Shown in pieces: positions 10,060-22,198 of a stretch of DNA of 64,000 nt (the first letter of the stretch is position 1; each line of letters begins with the position of its first letter). The notes under the pieces are model-generated. The model did no database searches. It worked only from the letters and a program-made list of their open reading frames with translations, and had not been told where the DNA came from. Origin of the DNA: Lunularia cruciata (lineage: Eukaryota > Streptophyta > Marchantiopsida > Lunulariales > Lunulariaceae); contig OX419756.1 of assembly GCA_948567375.1 (NCBI GenBank), forward strand, positions 30,544,552-30,608,551. The letters are read 5' to 3'. The position numbers and the translations under genes were made by a program.

Positions 10060-10673
10060 TGTAAGTGAACATCTTACCTTTAGGTTCAATGGCAAAGTTA
10101 AGAAGATTGAAAGTTTGGATGGCATATAAAATAAGGACAAAATACAAGAGTTGCTAGGTTTACTTAGTTAAGCAATGGAAATTTTGGATAAAATACCATA
10201 TAAAGTTGATAAGAAAGAGTTTTTTTAGTTCAATTTAGTATGAAGAATCCAAGATAATTCTTTGATATCAATTGATTTCATGTTGTCAATAGTAGTTAAA
10301 GTATTTGTAGGTTATATAGCATTATAGGTTAATAAGATGTATATCCTATAGATGTAAGATTATTCAAATTATAGTAGAGGTAAGACTATGGGTATAATTA
10401 TGCACATTTTATGATCTTTTTATATTTATCTACTACATATGCTTCCATTATTTTGAATCAATTGCATGGTTTAGAACATGAATAATATATAGCTTTCATT
10501 TTTTATTATAAACCTAGTCTAGTTAAGAGTTATTTTTATACTTTATAGATTCTTTTTTATATCAAAATCAGCTTTTTTTAGAAAATTACATTCTATTAGT
10601 TAAGCCTACATCAAAATACAATAATTTTGAGAAGAGGTTTATTCTATAAATGGTTATCTATATTAGAAATTTG
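10060..10673 (+). pseudogene. Left part of an old gypsy-like element (split by Gyp2)
   Basis: Plus-strand debris that translates, across several stops, into fragments such as KIQELLGLLS and VDKKEF, with no intact ORF. It abuts the left target duplication of the Gyp2 element, and similar debris with RT and integrase traces resumes on the other side at 16598. I infer one older gypsy element split by Gyp2, but the left half alone is not diagnostic. Confidence 0.3.
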
Positions 10674-10678
10674 GTCAA

Positions 10679-11146
10679 TGTAATAATATGGAGTTAACAA
10701 ACAAGTTAGTAGAGGCTAATGAGTTAGTAAAATAAGCCAAAGATAGTTAGGAATCCTAAGAATATTTTAGATATATCTAGAAAGCTTATTGGTAGAATAT
10801 TCTAGAATCACCTAGGAAGCTTCTTGGTGAGAAGCTTCTAGGTACACTCTAAGAATTGGGTTACTTGCACACCAAGTTAACAACTACCTTAGCTTGTATA
10901 TCAAGTAAATGGTTTCTAGAAGGAAGTTTCCTTTGAAGCTTCTTGGGTAGCTTAGCTTGCACTCCAAGAAGGCATCTTTGAGAAAGAAGCTTCCTTGGAA
11001 GCTCTTCTAGAACCTTGAATTGCTTCACTACAAATACAAAAGCCCAAGCTCATGTTAAGCACTAAGAGTTTCACTCATTTAAGAGTTCCAATGTGATCTT
11101 CCACTCTAATATTTCATTCTCCTTTTTCTCTCCTTGATCTTTTATA
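10679..11146 (+). repeat. 5' LTR of Gyp2 element
   Basis: Starts TGTAATAATATGGAG and ends ttttata, just before the PBS. It aligns throughout with 16162-16592 and with the LTRs at 27878-28301 and 36012-36432. It contains at least five GAAnnTTC motifs (10816, 10831, 10923, 10935, 10986), mostly gaagcttc. Confidence 0.85.
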
Positions 11147-11147
11147 T

Positions 11148-11160
11148 TGGTATCAAAGCA
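11148..11160 (+). other. Primer binding site of Gyp2 (initiator methionine tRNA)
   Basis: tggtatcaaagca, next to the 5' LTR, matches the usual plant initiator-tRNA-Met PBS TGGTATCAGAGC with one substitution in 12. Confidence 0.8.
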
Positions 11161-14100
11161 AGGATGGGATTGATAGAATCTATGGACCACCAAATCTATT
11201 TCATCCAAACCTTCGGATTTCCATTTCCATGTACTACCAAAACATCATTTCACACAATTCATCATTTTAAGCTTTGGGTCAATTTTTTTGAATGTGATCA
11301 CCTTGTCCAATAAACCCTTGATCATTTCCATTATAATTTACAAGGAGAGCTAGATGTGTTGAATATACATGTTAACTTAGACAATTACAATAAGGTAATT
11401 TGGTAGAGTATTAGATATGGCAGTATGGCCCAAATTTATCATTGCTATGCAATAACAAATTGAGCACCGTATTCAATTTTTGAAAGGTAGAGATCATCAA
11501 TGACAAGAGCATGTAGAGAGAGAAGCATTCTAAGGAAGAGAAGAGAAAATTAAATTCCCAAAGCCAAAGGTATTTAAAGGCAAAAATCATCAAGTGCCAA
11601 AGATAATTTTACATTTTATTGTGAACATAATTTTGAAGCTACAAAACCTTTAAGATGAAAAAAGATAGATTCTCTTAGCTTCAAGTCAATTAGATAAAGT
11701 GAAAAAACTATGGTTGTGTTTTTGTGTAGAGCAAGCTCAATGGCAATTGTTTGATCCAATCTTGACAAAGGAAAAATTCAAGAGAGCAATATGTGAGCAA
11801 TTTCAAGCAATGAATTTTGCACAAGCCACATGAGATAGATAGACAAAATTGAAGTTGATTGGTTATGTGAGAAATTATATCACTCAGTTTCAAAACACCA
11901 TAATGTAAAGTCCGAAGATGTTAGAAGGTGAAGCTTTGGATTGATTTGTGAATAGCTTGAAATCATGCACCAAGTTGGATATAACTATAAAATAGGCCAA
12001 AAATTGTGAAGAAGCCATGAAGTTGGTTGAATTTGACTCCTTGGTTGCCCTAACTTGGTCTCAACCAAGACTTTCACAAAACTTGCAAACACAAGACATA
12101 TGCATGGAAGAGTTGACACCATTGGAGATTGATGCCATACAACAAAGACCAATTTGTGCAGTAGATTAAGAGCAATTGCAAGGAAATGGTGGTTGCTTCT
12201 ATTGTCACCAAGTTGGACGATGCATTGTTGAATGCTCACTCTATAATCTATGATCTTGGCCAATTGCTCAAATGAAGTTCATGGAGCACAATGATCAAGG
12301 AAACAAAAAATCTCAATAAGAGATATCAAGCCACTTACTTAGAACTTAATTAGTTCCAACAAGATTGAAGGCTCAACCTATGCAAGTTTGCTTCACTTGC
12401 AAGATATGATATTTGATTATAGTTATAGAATTTTGGTTGATTCTAAGAGTTTTGAGAATTTTATGTCTATGCAATTAAGTTTTCATATAAAACCAATATT
12501 AGATAGAAAATTGATGATGAATGATAGTAAAAAGTGCAATGCATTCTAAACCTCACAACATGTTGCATTCAAGATAGAGAAGGAGTATTGTGAGTATTGA
12601 GATTTGTAGTCACTCCTTTACACTATGACATCATTCTAGATCTTCCTTGGCTTGAATATTATAATGTTCAATTTGGTTGGACTGAACAACAAATTCAAGT
12701 ACAATATCAAGATAAAAATGACTGATTAAGTTGTTTGGCACCTTTGAATAACACACGTAAGAAAAGTCAATATCAAGACAAGAAGTTTTTCAATATAGTA
12801 GCTATAAAGCAAGCTTTGAAGGAAGATATTTATATTTTTGTGGTGTGGATCAAATCTATTGAGCAAGAGGACTACAATGAGGATCAAAAACCAATGGTTG
12901 ATCAAATAGTTTAGGAGTTTGAAAACATATTTTTGGATGTTCTTCCAAAGGGATTATCCTTTGATCAAGGTATGCCTTTCAAGGTTGAGCTATTGCCAAG
13001 TATTAGATGATTAGACCAATCTAATGGCTCTCACCAAAGGAGCTAAAGGAACTTGGAACAACAATGATCAAGTTGTTGGAGAAAGATTTTATACTATATA
13101 AAACATCTACTTGAGGAGCACCAATACTCTTTATGACAAAGAAGGATGGAAGACTTTGATTTTTTATTGACTATCATGACCTTAGTAAACAAACCGTGAA
13201 GAACATATATGACTTGCCTCAAATTGACAACTTGTTGGATCAATTAAGTGGAGATCAATACACCTCAAAATGGGATATTTTAAGTAGCTATTGGCATATT
13301 CCCATTAAAAAGGAGGATGTGCAAAACATTACCTTTTGCATAAGATATGGGTATTTTGAATGGAGAGTTTTTCCTTTTGGGCTCACTAATGTTTTGGTAG
13401 TTTTCATGGATCAAATGCATCAAGTGTTGGAAGGACTATTGAATTGATACATGATGGTGTTCTTGGATGACATTTTAATCTACAATAATATGGAGATAGA
13501 ACACAAGAATCATCTACAAGAAGTCTTAAGACAATTGTGATAATGGAAGTTCTAGTGCAAGAAGTTGAAATGTGCTTGTGACAAAAGGAGGTTACCTTCA
13601 TGGGTCATACGGTCTCATCAAAGGAGATCAAGATGGAAGATGAGAAAATTAAGGCCATCACCAATTGGCCTACTTCTAAAGATACCACAAAATTTGGACA
13701 TCTAATTAAATTGTATGCAAAGTAAAAGAAAGTTTGAGAAAAACTCCCCAAAAATTCAAGTGAGAAAAACTAAAATATTATGATGAAATTAGGGCCAAAC
13801 ACAAGGGCAATGAGTATGTTCAAGGAAAACAAATGATAAATGATGGGAGATCTTTAAGAGGAAATGGTGCTAATAACTTTGATATGGATGTGATATTTCT
13901 CTAAGCAATAGCAGTTCCTTGTGCAAACTTATGGAAAACTCACAAAGCTAGTTTTTGATGTGTTTGTGAGTTTGGAAAAACGTGCGGTATAATCTTTATA
14001 CACATGTTAGATAATTACCTCTAACCACAAGTTTAATGCTAGTTTGTCTTACTTTGTGTACAATGTTAATAGATTGGTGAGTTTTTACCAATAGTTCATC

Positions 14101-15870
14101 CACTTTTATGCTCATATGGCTAAATTGTTGATAGATCTCTTGGAGAAGATATTGAGAATTGAGTAGATCACCAAGCATGAAGAAGCATTGAAGAACTTGA
14201 AGAATATAGGATCTTTGTGACCCATCTTCCAACCATATGATCCTCAACTATCTTGTGTGGTTGATTTTGATACTTCTAACTTTGTCATTGGAATTGTCTT
14301 GCAACAAGATTTTCCAAATGGATTAGATCTTGTTGCACTTGTGTCTTACCAACTAAACAAAGTTGAAAGTAATTATTCTACTAAGGATCAAGAACAACAA
14401 GCAATGGTATATGTCACAAAAGTATGGAGACATTATCTCTTGGAGAAACAAGTAATCATGCAAACTGATCATAAACCTTTGTTGCAAACCTTACATTTGG
14501 AGCACATGAAGAGTTAAAATAATCAATGGGAGGAACAACTATATTTTTTTGACATCAAGCTTGAGTATAAACCCAACAAGTTCCACTTCATCCTTGATGC
14601 TCTATCACGATAACTTGATTTCAAGATTCTTCTTGAATCTCCCATAACAGAAGCAATCACCATGTGCCAACCAACTTCAAGGTACACATAAAGTTCAAGA
14701 TTTCTTTACAATAGGATCCGTTCTTTCAGTTGGTACAAAGTTGTCTTGCATCACACAATAAGGAATACAACACTTTCTCCTTCAAGGAAGGCCTTTTATT
14801 TTATGAGATCAGATCTATGTTCCAGCTATGGATGATCTCCAACTTGTGTGGATTCAAAGGGCCCATGACTTACCAATTTCTGGACACTTGGGTGTAGAAA
14901 AAACCTTGAGTACCCTTCAACACCAATGGCAGTGGCCAAACATGGCCCAAGATGTTCAAGAGTTTGTTTGATCTTGTGAGAGTTGCAAACTCAACAATTC
15001 AACAACCAAAAACCAAGTGGACTACTTCAACCACTTCCCATTCCAACTACTTGATGGAAATATGTAAATCTTGATCTCATTGCATCCTTGTTCAAGATAG
15101 ATCAAGGCCATATTGCTATTGTGGTGTTTGTTGATAAACTAAGCAGGTAGATTCACTTAGCACCTTCCATGAATATTGTGGATGCTCCAATGCTAGCCAA
15201 TATTTACTTTTACATTATCTTCAAGCACCATGGAATGCCAAGGGTTCTCATCTCCAACCGTGATCCTTGATTCATTGGTAAATTTTAGCAAGCACTCGTC
15301 AAGCTACTTGGCACAAAACTTTATCGTCTACGTTCTATGATACTTAAACTGATGGGAAAACTAAACATGAAAATTTCTCTTTGGAAGATATGATTTGTGC
15401 ATTTTTTACTATTCACCATACTGATTGGGATACTTGTCTCATGGTTGCCAAGTTTACCTATAATAATTCCAAGTACGGAAGCAATGGATTCTCTCTCTTC
15501 TTTGTAAATTCTAGGCAAGATCCACTTGTTCTAGCTTCCCTTCTTGCTCTGCCACCATCTCAAATTTCTCATCCTTCCACCTTCTTGTCCATGTTATCTA
15601 AATCCCTCCACCAAACCAAGTTTCATCTCTTCATTGCTCAAAATCAACAAAATAAATATGTTGATAACCATAGTCATGATCTCACCTTTTAACTAGGTGA
15701 TAAGTTCATGTTTTCTTCCCATAACCTTCTTCTCTTGCTTAATACCCAAGTTCATGAACTTACTCTTAGTTGGATAGGTCTATTTGAGATTACTCAAATC
15801 ATTTCTCCTATTGGCTACCCACTTGCTCTTCCTAGTCATATGCAGATCCATCTTATCTTCCATGTTTGAA
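11161..15870 (+). pseudogene. Degraded gag-pol of Gyp2
   Basis: Frames are broken, but domain order is readable. A gag zinc knuckle near 12190-12235 reads CFYCHQVGRCIVEC, with the usual His lost. The protease segment is near 12435. RT has YDLPQIDNLLDQLSG, FPFGLTN and FLDDILIY (about 13196-13485). RNase H (14257-14516) has VDFDTSNFVIG and MQTDHKPLL. The integrase zinc module lies near 14880-15010 (GHLGVEKTLSTLQHQW) and an integrase core near 15090-15300. About 370 bp between 13690 and 14060 interrupt the RT-RNase H connection and match nothing recognised. Many stops fit C to T decay. No function is expected now. Confidence 0.8.
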
Positions 15871-16161
15871 AGTTAAAGCCTTTTTTTTCTAACACATCTT
15901 CCTTTTCTAGTTGTGCCTCAATCCCTTATCCTTCCATCCCTTTCAACATCATGAGGAATACAAAGCTGATCATATAATTTCATATTGTGATGCTCAACAT
16001 GGCACCATTGACACAGTGAATATAAGGTCATGTAGAGAAGGTATTCTCTTCACAATGCTCCATGAGAGCCTCTTTCTCATCTCCATAATTCACAAATGGC
16101 CATACCAAGGTTCATAGATTCCTTGGCCATGAGGACATCACCAACTAGTGGTAGTGGAATA

Positions 16162-16592
16162 TGTAATAGCATGGAGTTAGCAAATGAGTTAGTTGAGGCT
16201 AATGAGTTAATAAAATAAAATAAGATAGTTAGGAATTCTAATAATATTCTAGATGCATCTAGGAAGCATCTTGGTGTGAAGATTCTAGATATCTTTCAAG
16301 AATTGGGTAACTTGCGCACCAAGTTAAAGGCTAGTTTAGCTGGTATGTCAAGTAGATAACTTCTAGAAGGAAGCTTCTTTGGATGCTTCTCGAGTAGCTT
16401 AAATTGCACTCCAAGAAAGCGGTTTCAAGAGAGAAGCTTCCTTAGAAGCTTCTCAAGAGCCTTGCATTGATTCACTATAAATACCAAAGCCCAAGTTTGC
16501 ACTAGGCATTTGGAGTTTCTTTCATTTGAGAGTTCCAAGGTGATTTCTACTTGGATATTTCATTCTCATACTTCTCTCCTTGGTCTTTTATA
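16162..16592 (+). repeat. 3' LTR of Gyp2 element
   Basis: Starts TGTAATAGCATGGAG and ends ttttata. A TATA-like ctataaata lies at 16475-16483. Same family as the LTRs at 10679, 27878, 36012 and the solo LTR at 42172. Confidence 0.85.
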
Positions 16593-16597
16593 GTTAA

Positions 16598-19500
16598 GTT
16601 AATAAATGAATCCTATAGATGCTCACCTATATCAAAGATATGGAGTCATTGTAAAAAAGATAGATATTAATAATGGTACATATAAGAAAAAGAGTAAATA
16701 TTAATTAAAATGGTTTCATAATCAATTGCAATAAGATGTGATTAGAGTTAGAAAAGAATGAGAGTGAGAATGCAGAATTTTTAGAAAGCTAAATCAAGTA
16801 GATCTTACTATTAAGTATGAGAATGACTATGGAAAATAAGGAATGGATGAAATGATGAATCATCATATTAGCTTGCAATCTTAATGATAACTTAGTTAGA
16901 TCAATATACTGTGGAGGTAGTCTAGTAGAAAAGAATGGTGAGAACTAGTGTAGGACAATCTGATTAAATAGAGTGAGAATACACCATAAGAATGTTTTTC
17001 TTTGTGATAGGAAGACTCCATTCATTATAATATAGAAATGTATGTTTCTTGAGGTTTTTAAGAGATTGATCATTACCAAGGAAAGCTTAATATTTTCTTA
17101 AGTATTAAGGAATGTGATAAACAAACAAAAAGATATATTTTAAGATGATCGACTAGTTGGTCTTTTCTACAATAAGGTGTAGATCAAAATATTCATTTTC
17201 TTGTAGAGTTTCAAAGTTCTATCATATTATCTTTAATGAGCTAGAAGAATAGAAATGTAAGTTAAAGAAATGTTAGAGATTGTACATCTTTTAATGGCCT
17301 AGAAGAAAATGAAGCACAAATTAGAAGTATTAGAGAAAATATTCATTCAACCAAGTGAATGTGGAGCTCCTATCTTATTTGTGTTGAATAAGGATGGAAA
17401 TATCAAAAATATAATGATTATTGCATATTGAAAAGGCAAATAAAGAATAAGATTCCATTATCAAAGATTGATTCCTTTCTTAATCAATTTTGATATGCTA
17501 AGTACTATACTAAGCTTAATTTTAAAGTAGATATAATAATAATTAGAATATAGATGAAGAAATTTCATAGTTCATTGACACATGAGTTGAAGTCAACTAT
17601 ATGATAACATTTGTTATTAATAATATATATACTACATTAATGGATTGATTGATAAAATAATATTTTAAGAAAATGAATCATTTTATTTTTAGGTAAATAT
17701 TGGTCTAAATTAAAATTTTAGATTGTGTTTTTAGATTGTTTTAGATAATAACTTACAAAAAATACTAAAATATAGGGTTTAAGTTCAATTTACAAGAAAG
17801 GTATTTTTGGAAACCATATTCAATTAAAGAATTTTCTTGGACTCAAATGATTTTACCATAAAACTTTGCTAGGCTTGTATAAGTCCAATTATTCATTATC
17901 AACAAAAACTAATCCTAGATGTTAGTCAAGAACTTGTAAATGGGTTTTTAAGGATGTATTAGTAGATATACCTTTTTGAAAATGATATGGTCCAAGTTTA
18001 TATATTGATCTTGCTAACAGATGTATCCACATGAACAAATTGTGGGTTGATGTGGTTTTTCATCAATAGTGGGAAGAAAGATGACACCTAATTTCTTTCT
18101 TTTCCAAAATTATCTTAGTTGAGTGGATATACCATACAACAAAGGAAAAATTGATTTTATAATTAATATAAACAGTAAGAAAGAACACAATTGGAGGCAA
18201 AGGAAAGAGCTCTCTAAAGATGAATTTCTTATTTTTAATACAGGTATCAATTAAAGATCAAGATTGTATCTGAAGAGAAGAAGAAACAACTTGCATATAC
18301 TTTGATCCATATGCTAAGAGATAATGCTATAAATAGAGGTAGATTTCACAACATAGAGTGATTTTCCCCTCAATTTATAGTATTATTTCTAGTATGGGAT
18401 ATTGTTAAGCAAGAAAGGATGATGAATCAATTAATGCAACATTGTAGTCAAACAAAGCCAAGACTATTATTTTTTTAGTTTTCAAGAAATGAAGAATTTG
18501 GATATCATAAGAGCTAGGCGTAATAAGGTAGATAATTGTCATTATCAAATTATTGAAAGAAATATTACGGTTGAAAAGACATCATAAGCACTTTAAGGAT
18601 CTACTTTTGGCTAAAGATACAACAAGTGTTTGCCATATACATGAGAAAATTTTAGGAATACCAATTTAATAAATATTGGAATATTATTTCACATACTAAA
18701 AAGCAATTATAGGAAAAATGAGTGTAGATTTTCTTTTCTTAAAATTCTTTTACATCTTTTGTTTTGATTTCATAGTTGTCATGGAACTTAGTATAATGAT
18801 TCTATACCAAAGTTCACTCATATTGATATTATTTTCTCTTGGTGAGACCATTTTAGAGTATATATGATTTTAGGCACTCACCTACAGATAAGCTTGGAAG
18901 AACTTTTTGGAACTTTCAAATCAAAGTTATTCATGTATTTTACTTATCATTCTTGGAGTGATGATTTAATGATAGAGAGCTAATAAGACCATTAAAAATC
19001 TATTGCAAGCATTCAACTTAGATGTACAATCATATACATAAAATATAAAATATCTCTTGTGGAGGTTTTATATGGAACTTTAATATATGTATATAAAAAG
19101 GTCACACATTTTATTTTCTATAGATTGAATATGCATCTACACAATGTTTTATGCAACATAACCACAAAAGAGTTATAGAGAGAATTGGATTAGATCTATT
19201 AAGGAATTCAACATATCAAAGAAGAAGTTTGTCATTGCTCAATAAGTGAAAAACTAATATCTTGCTACAATAAAAGCAAAATATGGAGTTTCAGGCAAAG
19301 AATTAGATGTGCTTATCCACATCTAATTTTCATTAAAAAGAACATAAAGCTATACTTGCAATATGTTATTACTTTGTTCAATCTTATAATGCAAGTTAGA
19401 GCAATGGCTTATAGATTGGATTTTCCATCTCATATGAAACATCTTATTTATACTATTTATAAATGTGTATCAAACATCATTGCCTCAACTTAAGGAAGAT

Positions 19501-19700
19501 CATGAAGAATCTAAGTTAAAGTGTGTTCTGAAAAATAAACATATTTTGTGGACATCCAAGAATTGAGTATTTTAGTTCAATATAAAGGATATCTATTATA
19601 TGAAGCCCTATCATTATCTTAGCCCCATTAACTTTGCAACTTTATTAGTTGATTAGTTTGAACTACACAATCAAGGCATAATGATTTAATGTGGATACTC
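16598..19700 (+). pseudogene. Old gypsy-like pol debris right of Gyp2
   Basis: Translating across stops gives RT traces at 17330-17600 (IQPSECGAPILFVLNKDG, then a PLSKIDSFLNQF-like stretch and KYYTKLNF). Integrase-like traces follow: a zinc-module remnant around 18500-18720 and a possible degenerate HPxTDGxxER motif around 18880. The stop density is much higher than in Gyp2, so it is older. No LTRs were identified. Confidence 0.5.
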
Positions 19701-20710
19701 ATAACCATCATTGGACTAGGATTAGAGCACCAATTGATAATATTTACTATAATTATAAAATTATGTTGGATTTTTTTTATTAGTTACTTAGTTACTCAGT
19801 TAGTGAAACTTAATCATTAAGGAAAAACTTTACTATCATAATGACTTACAAATGAGATACCAAATAATAAACTTCAATAGGATAGTTACTAAGTTCCTTG
19901 CTTTGCTTATAATGTTTGCTAAGTTATTAAACAAGTTATACATTTTGCTGACTACCTCAGCTAAGTTCTCTAACTTGTTCAAAACTAAATTAACCTGCTC
20001 AACCAGCTCTTTTGGTTTCTCAACTTACACTCAGTTTTAGATCAATAAAAATGATTTTTTACTTCATTAATCTCCCATGCATTAAAGTTATTTCTTATTT
20101 ACTACTATCCTAATCATCCACACTAGAAGTTGTCTTTAACTCAAATGCTACTCATGTTGTTTACATAATTTAAAACAAGTTGATTCCAATGCCCCTTGTC
20201 TACCTATCTATATCTTTTAATCTTTTGTATGCTCAATTAGAATTGGTCATTGTTCTTGTTTTCTTAGAATGTTAATTTTATTTTAAGCAATTAAATATTT
20301 TTTTCATATAATATGAATAAAAGATGACATTGGAAATTGAAAAAATATGTTCAAATTTGTTTTTCTTACATATTCTTCTTCTTGGATTTGGTTAAAATTA
20401 TGTTTATCTATAGTTAATACCAAATTACTTCAAAATATGTCTTCTTCAATCAAGATTTAATATAAAATTACATTCTACATTGAAGTTTACACTTCATATG
20501 TACCTTTAATTTTTTAAAATTTAATTTAAGATATGCATATTTCAAATAAAATTATTTGATATTGCTTTGAAAAATCCCTTCAAAATTTCTCTTTAAAATA
20601 TTACATGTATAGAGTATATAAATTTTTTTTATTCTAGATATACACTTAAGTTGGATATCATATACATAGTGGATAGATCATGCATCATCTGAATCCTTGA
20701 GAAGATTTTT
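19701..20710. other. Noncoding AT-rich sequence
   Basis: Nothing recognised apart from short A/T runs. Confidence 0.45.
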
Positions 20711-20832
20711 CACAAAGATATTTATTAATGGCAAAGCCATTTGAGAATAATGATAAGTAAATGAAATTTTCCACAAAGATATTTATTAGTGGCAAAGCCA
20801 TTTGAGAATAATGATAAGTAAATGAAATTTTT
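20711..20832. repeat. 61-bp tandem duplication
   Basis: Two adjacent near-identical units (cacaaagatatttatta...aatgaaatttt) at 20711-20771 and 20772-20832, directly beside the left end of copy B. One substitution separates most of their length, so the duplication is recent or conserved. Confidence 0.85.
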
Positions 20833-20841
20833 TTTGAAAGG

Positions 20842-21287
20842 TGTTACGCTATTTGTATCGTTGTATCTAGATTGCTTGGACACTAGAGTAGCAATGATAG
20901 TAGTTAGTGGTACTTTGGTAGTTATTCATAGACTACTTTCCGACAATCAGTTTTTGTGTTTTGTGTATTGACAACATGGTGGGGCCCATTTTCACTTGCA
21001 CCGTTTGCACCATCAAGTGTGCCGTTAGTAGGATCGTTGGTGTGAGACCTAGGCCAAAATCAGGAGTATACCCTAGAAGTGCAAGTCCATAGAGCTCACT
21101 TCTTTGTTATTGAACCTTTGAGTTCTTGGCTAGAGTGGATAGAAAGCTGACAAGCGTCACCTGGAGTCTCTTAGCTAGAGTGGGTGTGGTTTGAATGTAA
21201 TCAAGGCCCAATTGTTGGCAAATTATTGAGTGACAGATCAAGTACTAAATGATAAGTATGATTTGAGTTGTGTAAACAAATTGATTA
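20842..21287 (+). repeat. Left-end block A1 of copy B
   Basis: Starts TGTTACGCTATTTG (TGTCACGCC in other copies) and ends TTGATTA. It is not preceded by block B, unlike A2 at the right end. It is followed by caatagagaagtg, internal sequence shared with copy C. Confidence 0.8.
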
Positions 21288-22198
21288 CAATAGAGAAGTG
21301 AGAGTCAAGGGGAAATCGGGTGCAGGAATTGAGGGTGGTGGTGGTATCTCCAAGCCTGGTGGATCATGGTACACTGATTACTGATTTCCCTCAAAGTGAT
21401 TGTGTGTATAATCGCAGGCCAAATTGGAGCCAAAGAGTTGATTTCAAGCTGTAGTTGTGATTTTGAGCTCAAGAGGTGAACACTGGATCAATCTGGTGCG
21501 AGTTGAGCTCAAAAAGGGAAATCAAAGGTGGAGTTGGGAACCCACTCTTGCAAATTAGAGATTGGACAAAAACTATCTTTCCAATTTAGCTCAAGTGAAG
21601 AGTTAGTAGAGGATTTGGTGGTCAGCCAATTTTAGGGATTTATATTAGACTTTATGTTAGATTTTACATCAGATTTACATTAGATTTTGTGCAGTGTTTA
21701 TGTCAGATTTTCTGAAGGTTTACATCAGATTTTGGCAAGAAGAACTTTGATCCCATTCTTATTGAACCTCGTAGCTTAGTAAATAGATAGGTACTTTGAT
21801 TATGTCAAATGCCAAATGGTGGCAGAGTAAGTCTGGTGTTGATTTATGAGATGGAGGGTTTTTGTTTAGCCTTCTTGTGATTGGATCCTCTTCATTTTCT
21901 ATTTCCTATTTGTGCACCATGTTTGTGTGAGGTGCCCTAAATTTAGAGCGTTGGTGCTCTAGTGTGCTCTTGGTAGTGAGGTTGGAGTGATGACTAGTCA
22001 GACTACTTGTGTTTCTCTCTAGTGAGGCAAGAAGTGATGACCTGTAGATCTTTATAATGCATGTTGTGATGGTATGTCACAGGTTGCACTTTCCCTTAGT
22101 GCAATTGTTGTAGTTAGAGCTACATTAGTTGGTGATGTTTAGTTGGTGGTGTTGGCACTAAGTGGTTGCAGGTTGCAGTTCTTGGTTACTTTGTCACA
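21288..22198 (+). other. Leader of copy B
   Basis: About 0.9 kb of noncoding leader between block A1 and gag, shared in outline with copy C (54717-55980). The expected primer site next to A1 is not clear: copy C has an atcagag core as in initiator-tRNA sites, but it is altered to atagag here. A run of atttta/cagatttt repeats lies near 21640-21740. Confidence 0.5.

Larger units (their letters stand above)
10679..16592 (+). mobile_element. Gyp2 Ty3/gypsy element, complete but decayed
   Basis: A 5.9-kb element with 5' LTR 10679-11146, 3' LTR 16162-16592, initiator-Met PBS at 11148-11160 and a purine-rich stretch (gtggtagtggaata) before the 3' LTR. Flanking 5-mers GTCAA (10674-10678) and GTTAA (16593-16597) look like a target duplication with one C to T change. 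The interior has gag, protease, RT, RNase H and integrase traces broken by many stops. Confidence 0.85.
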
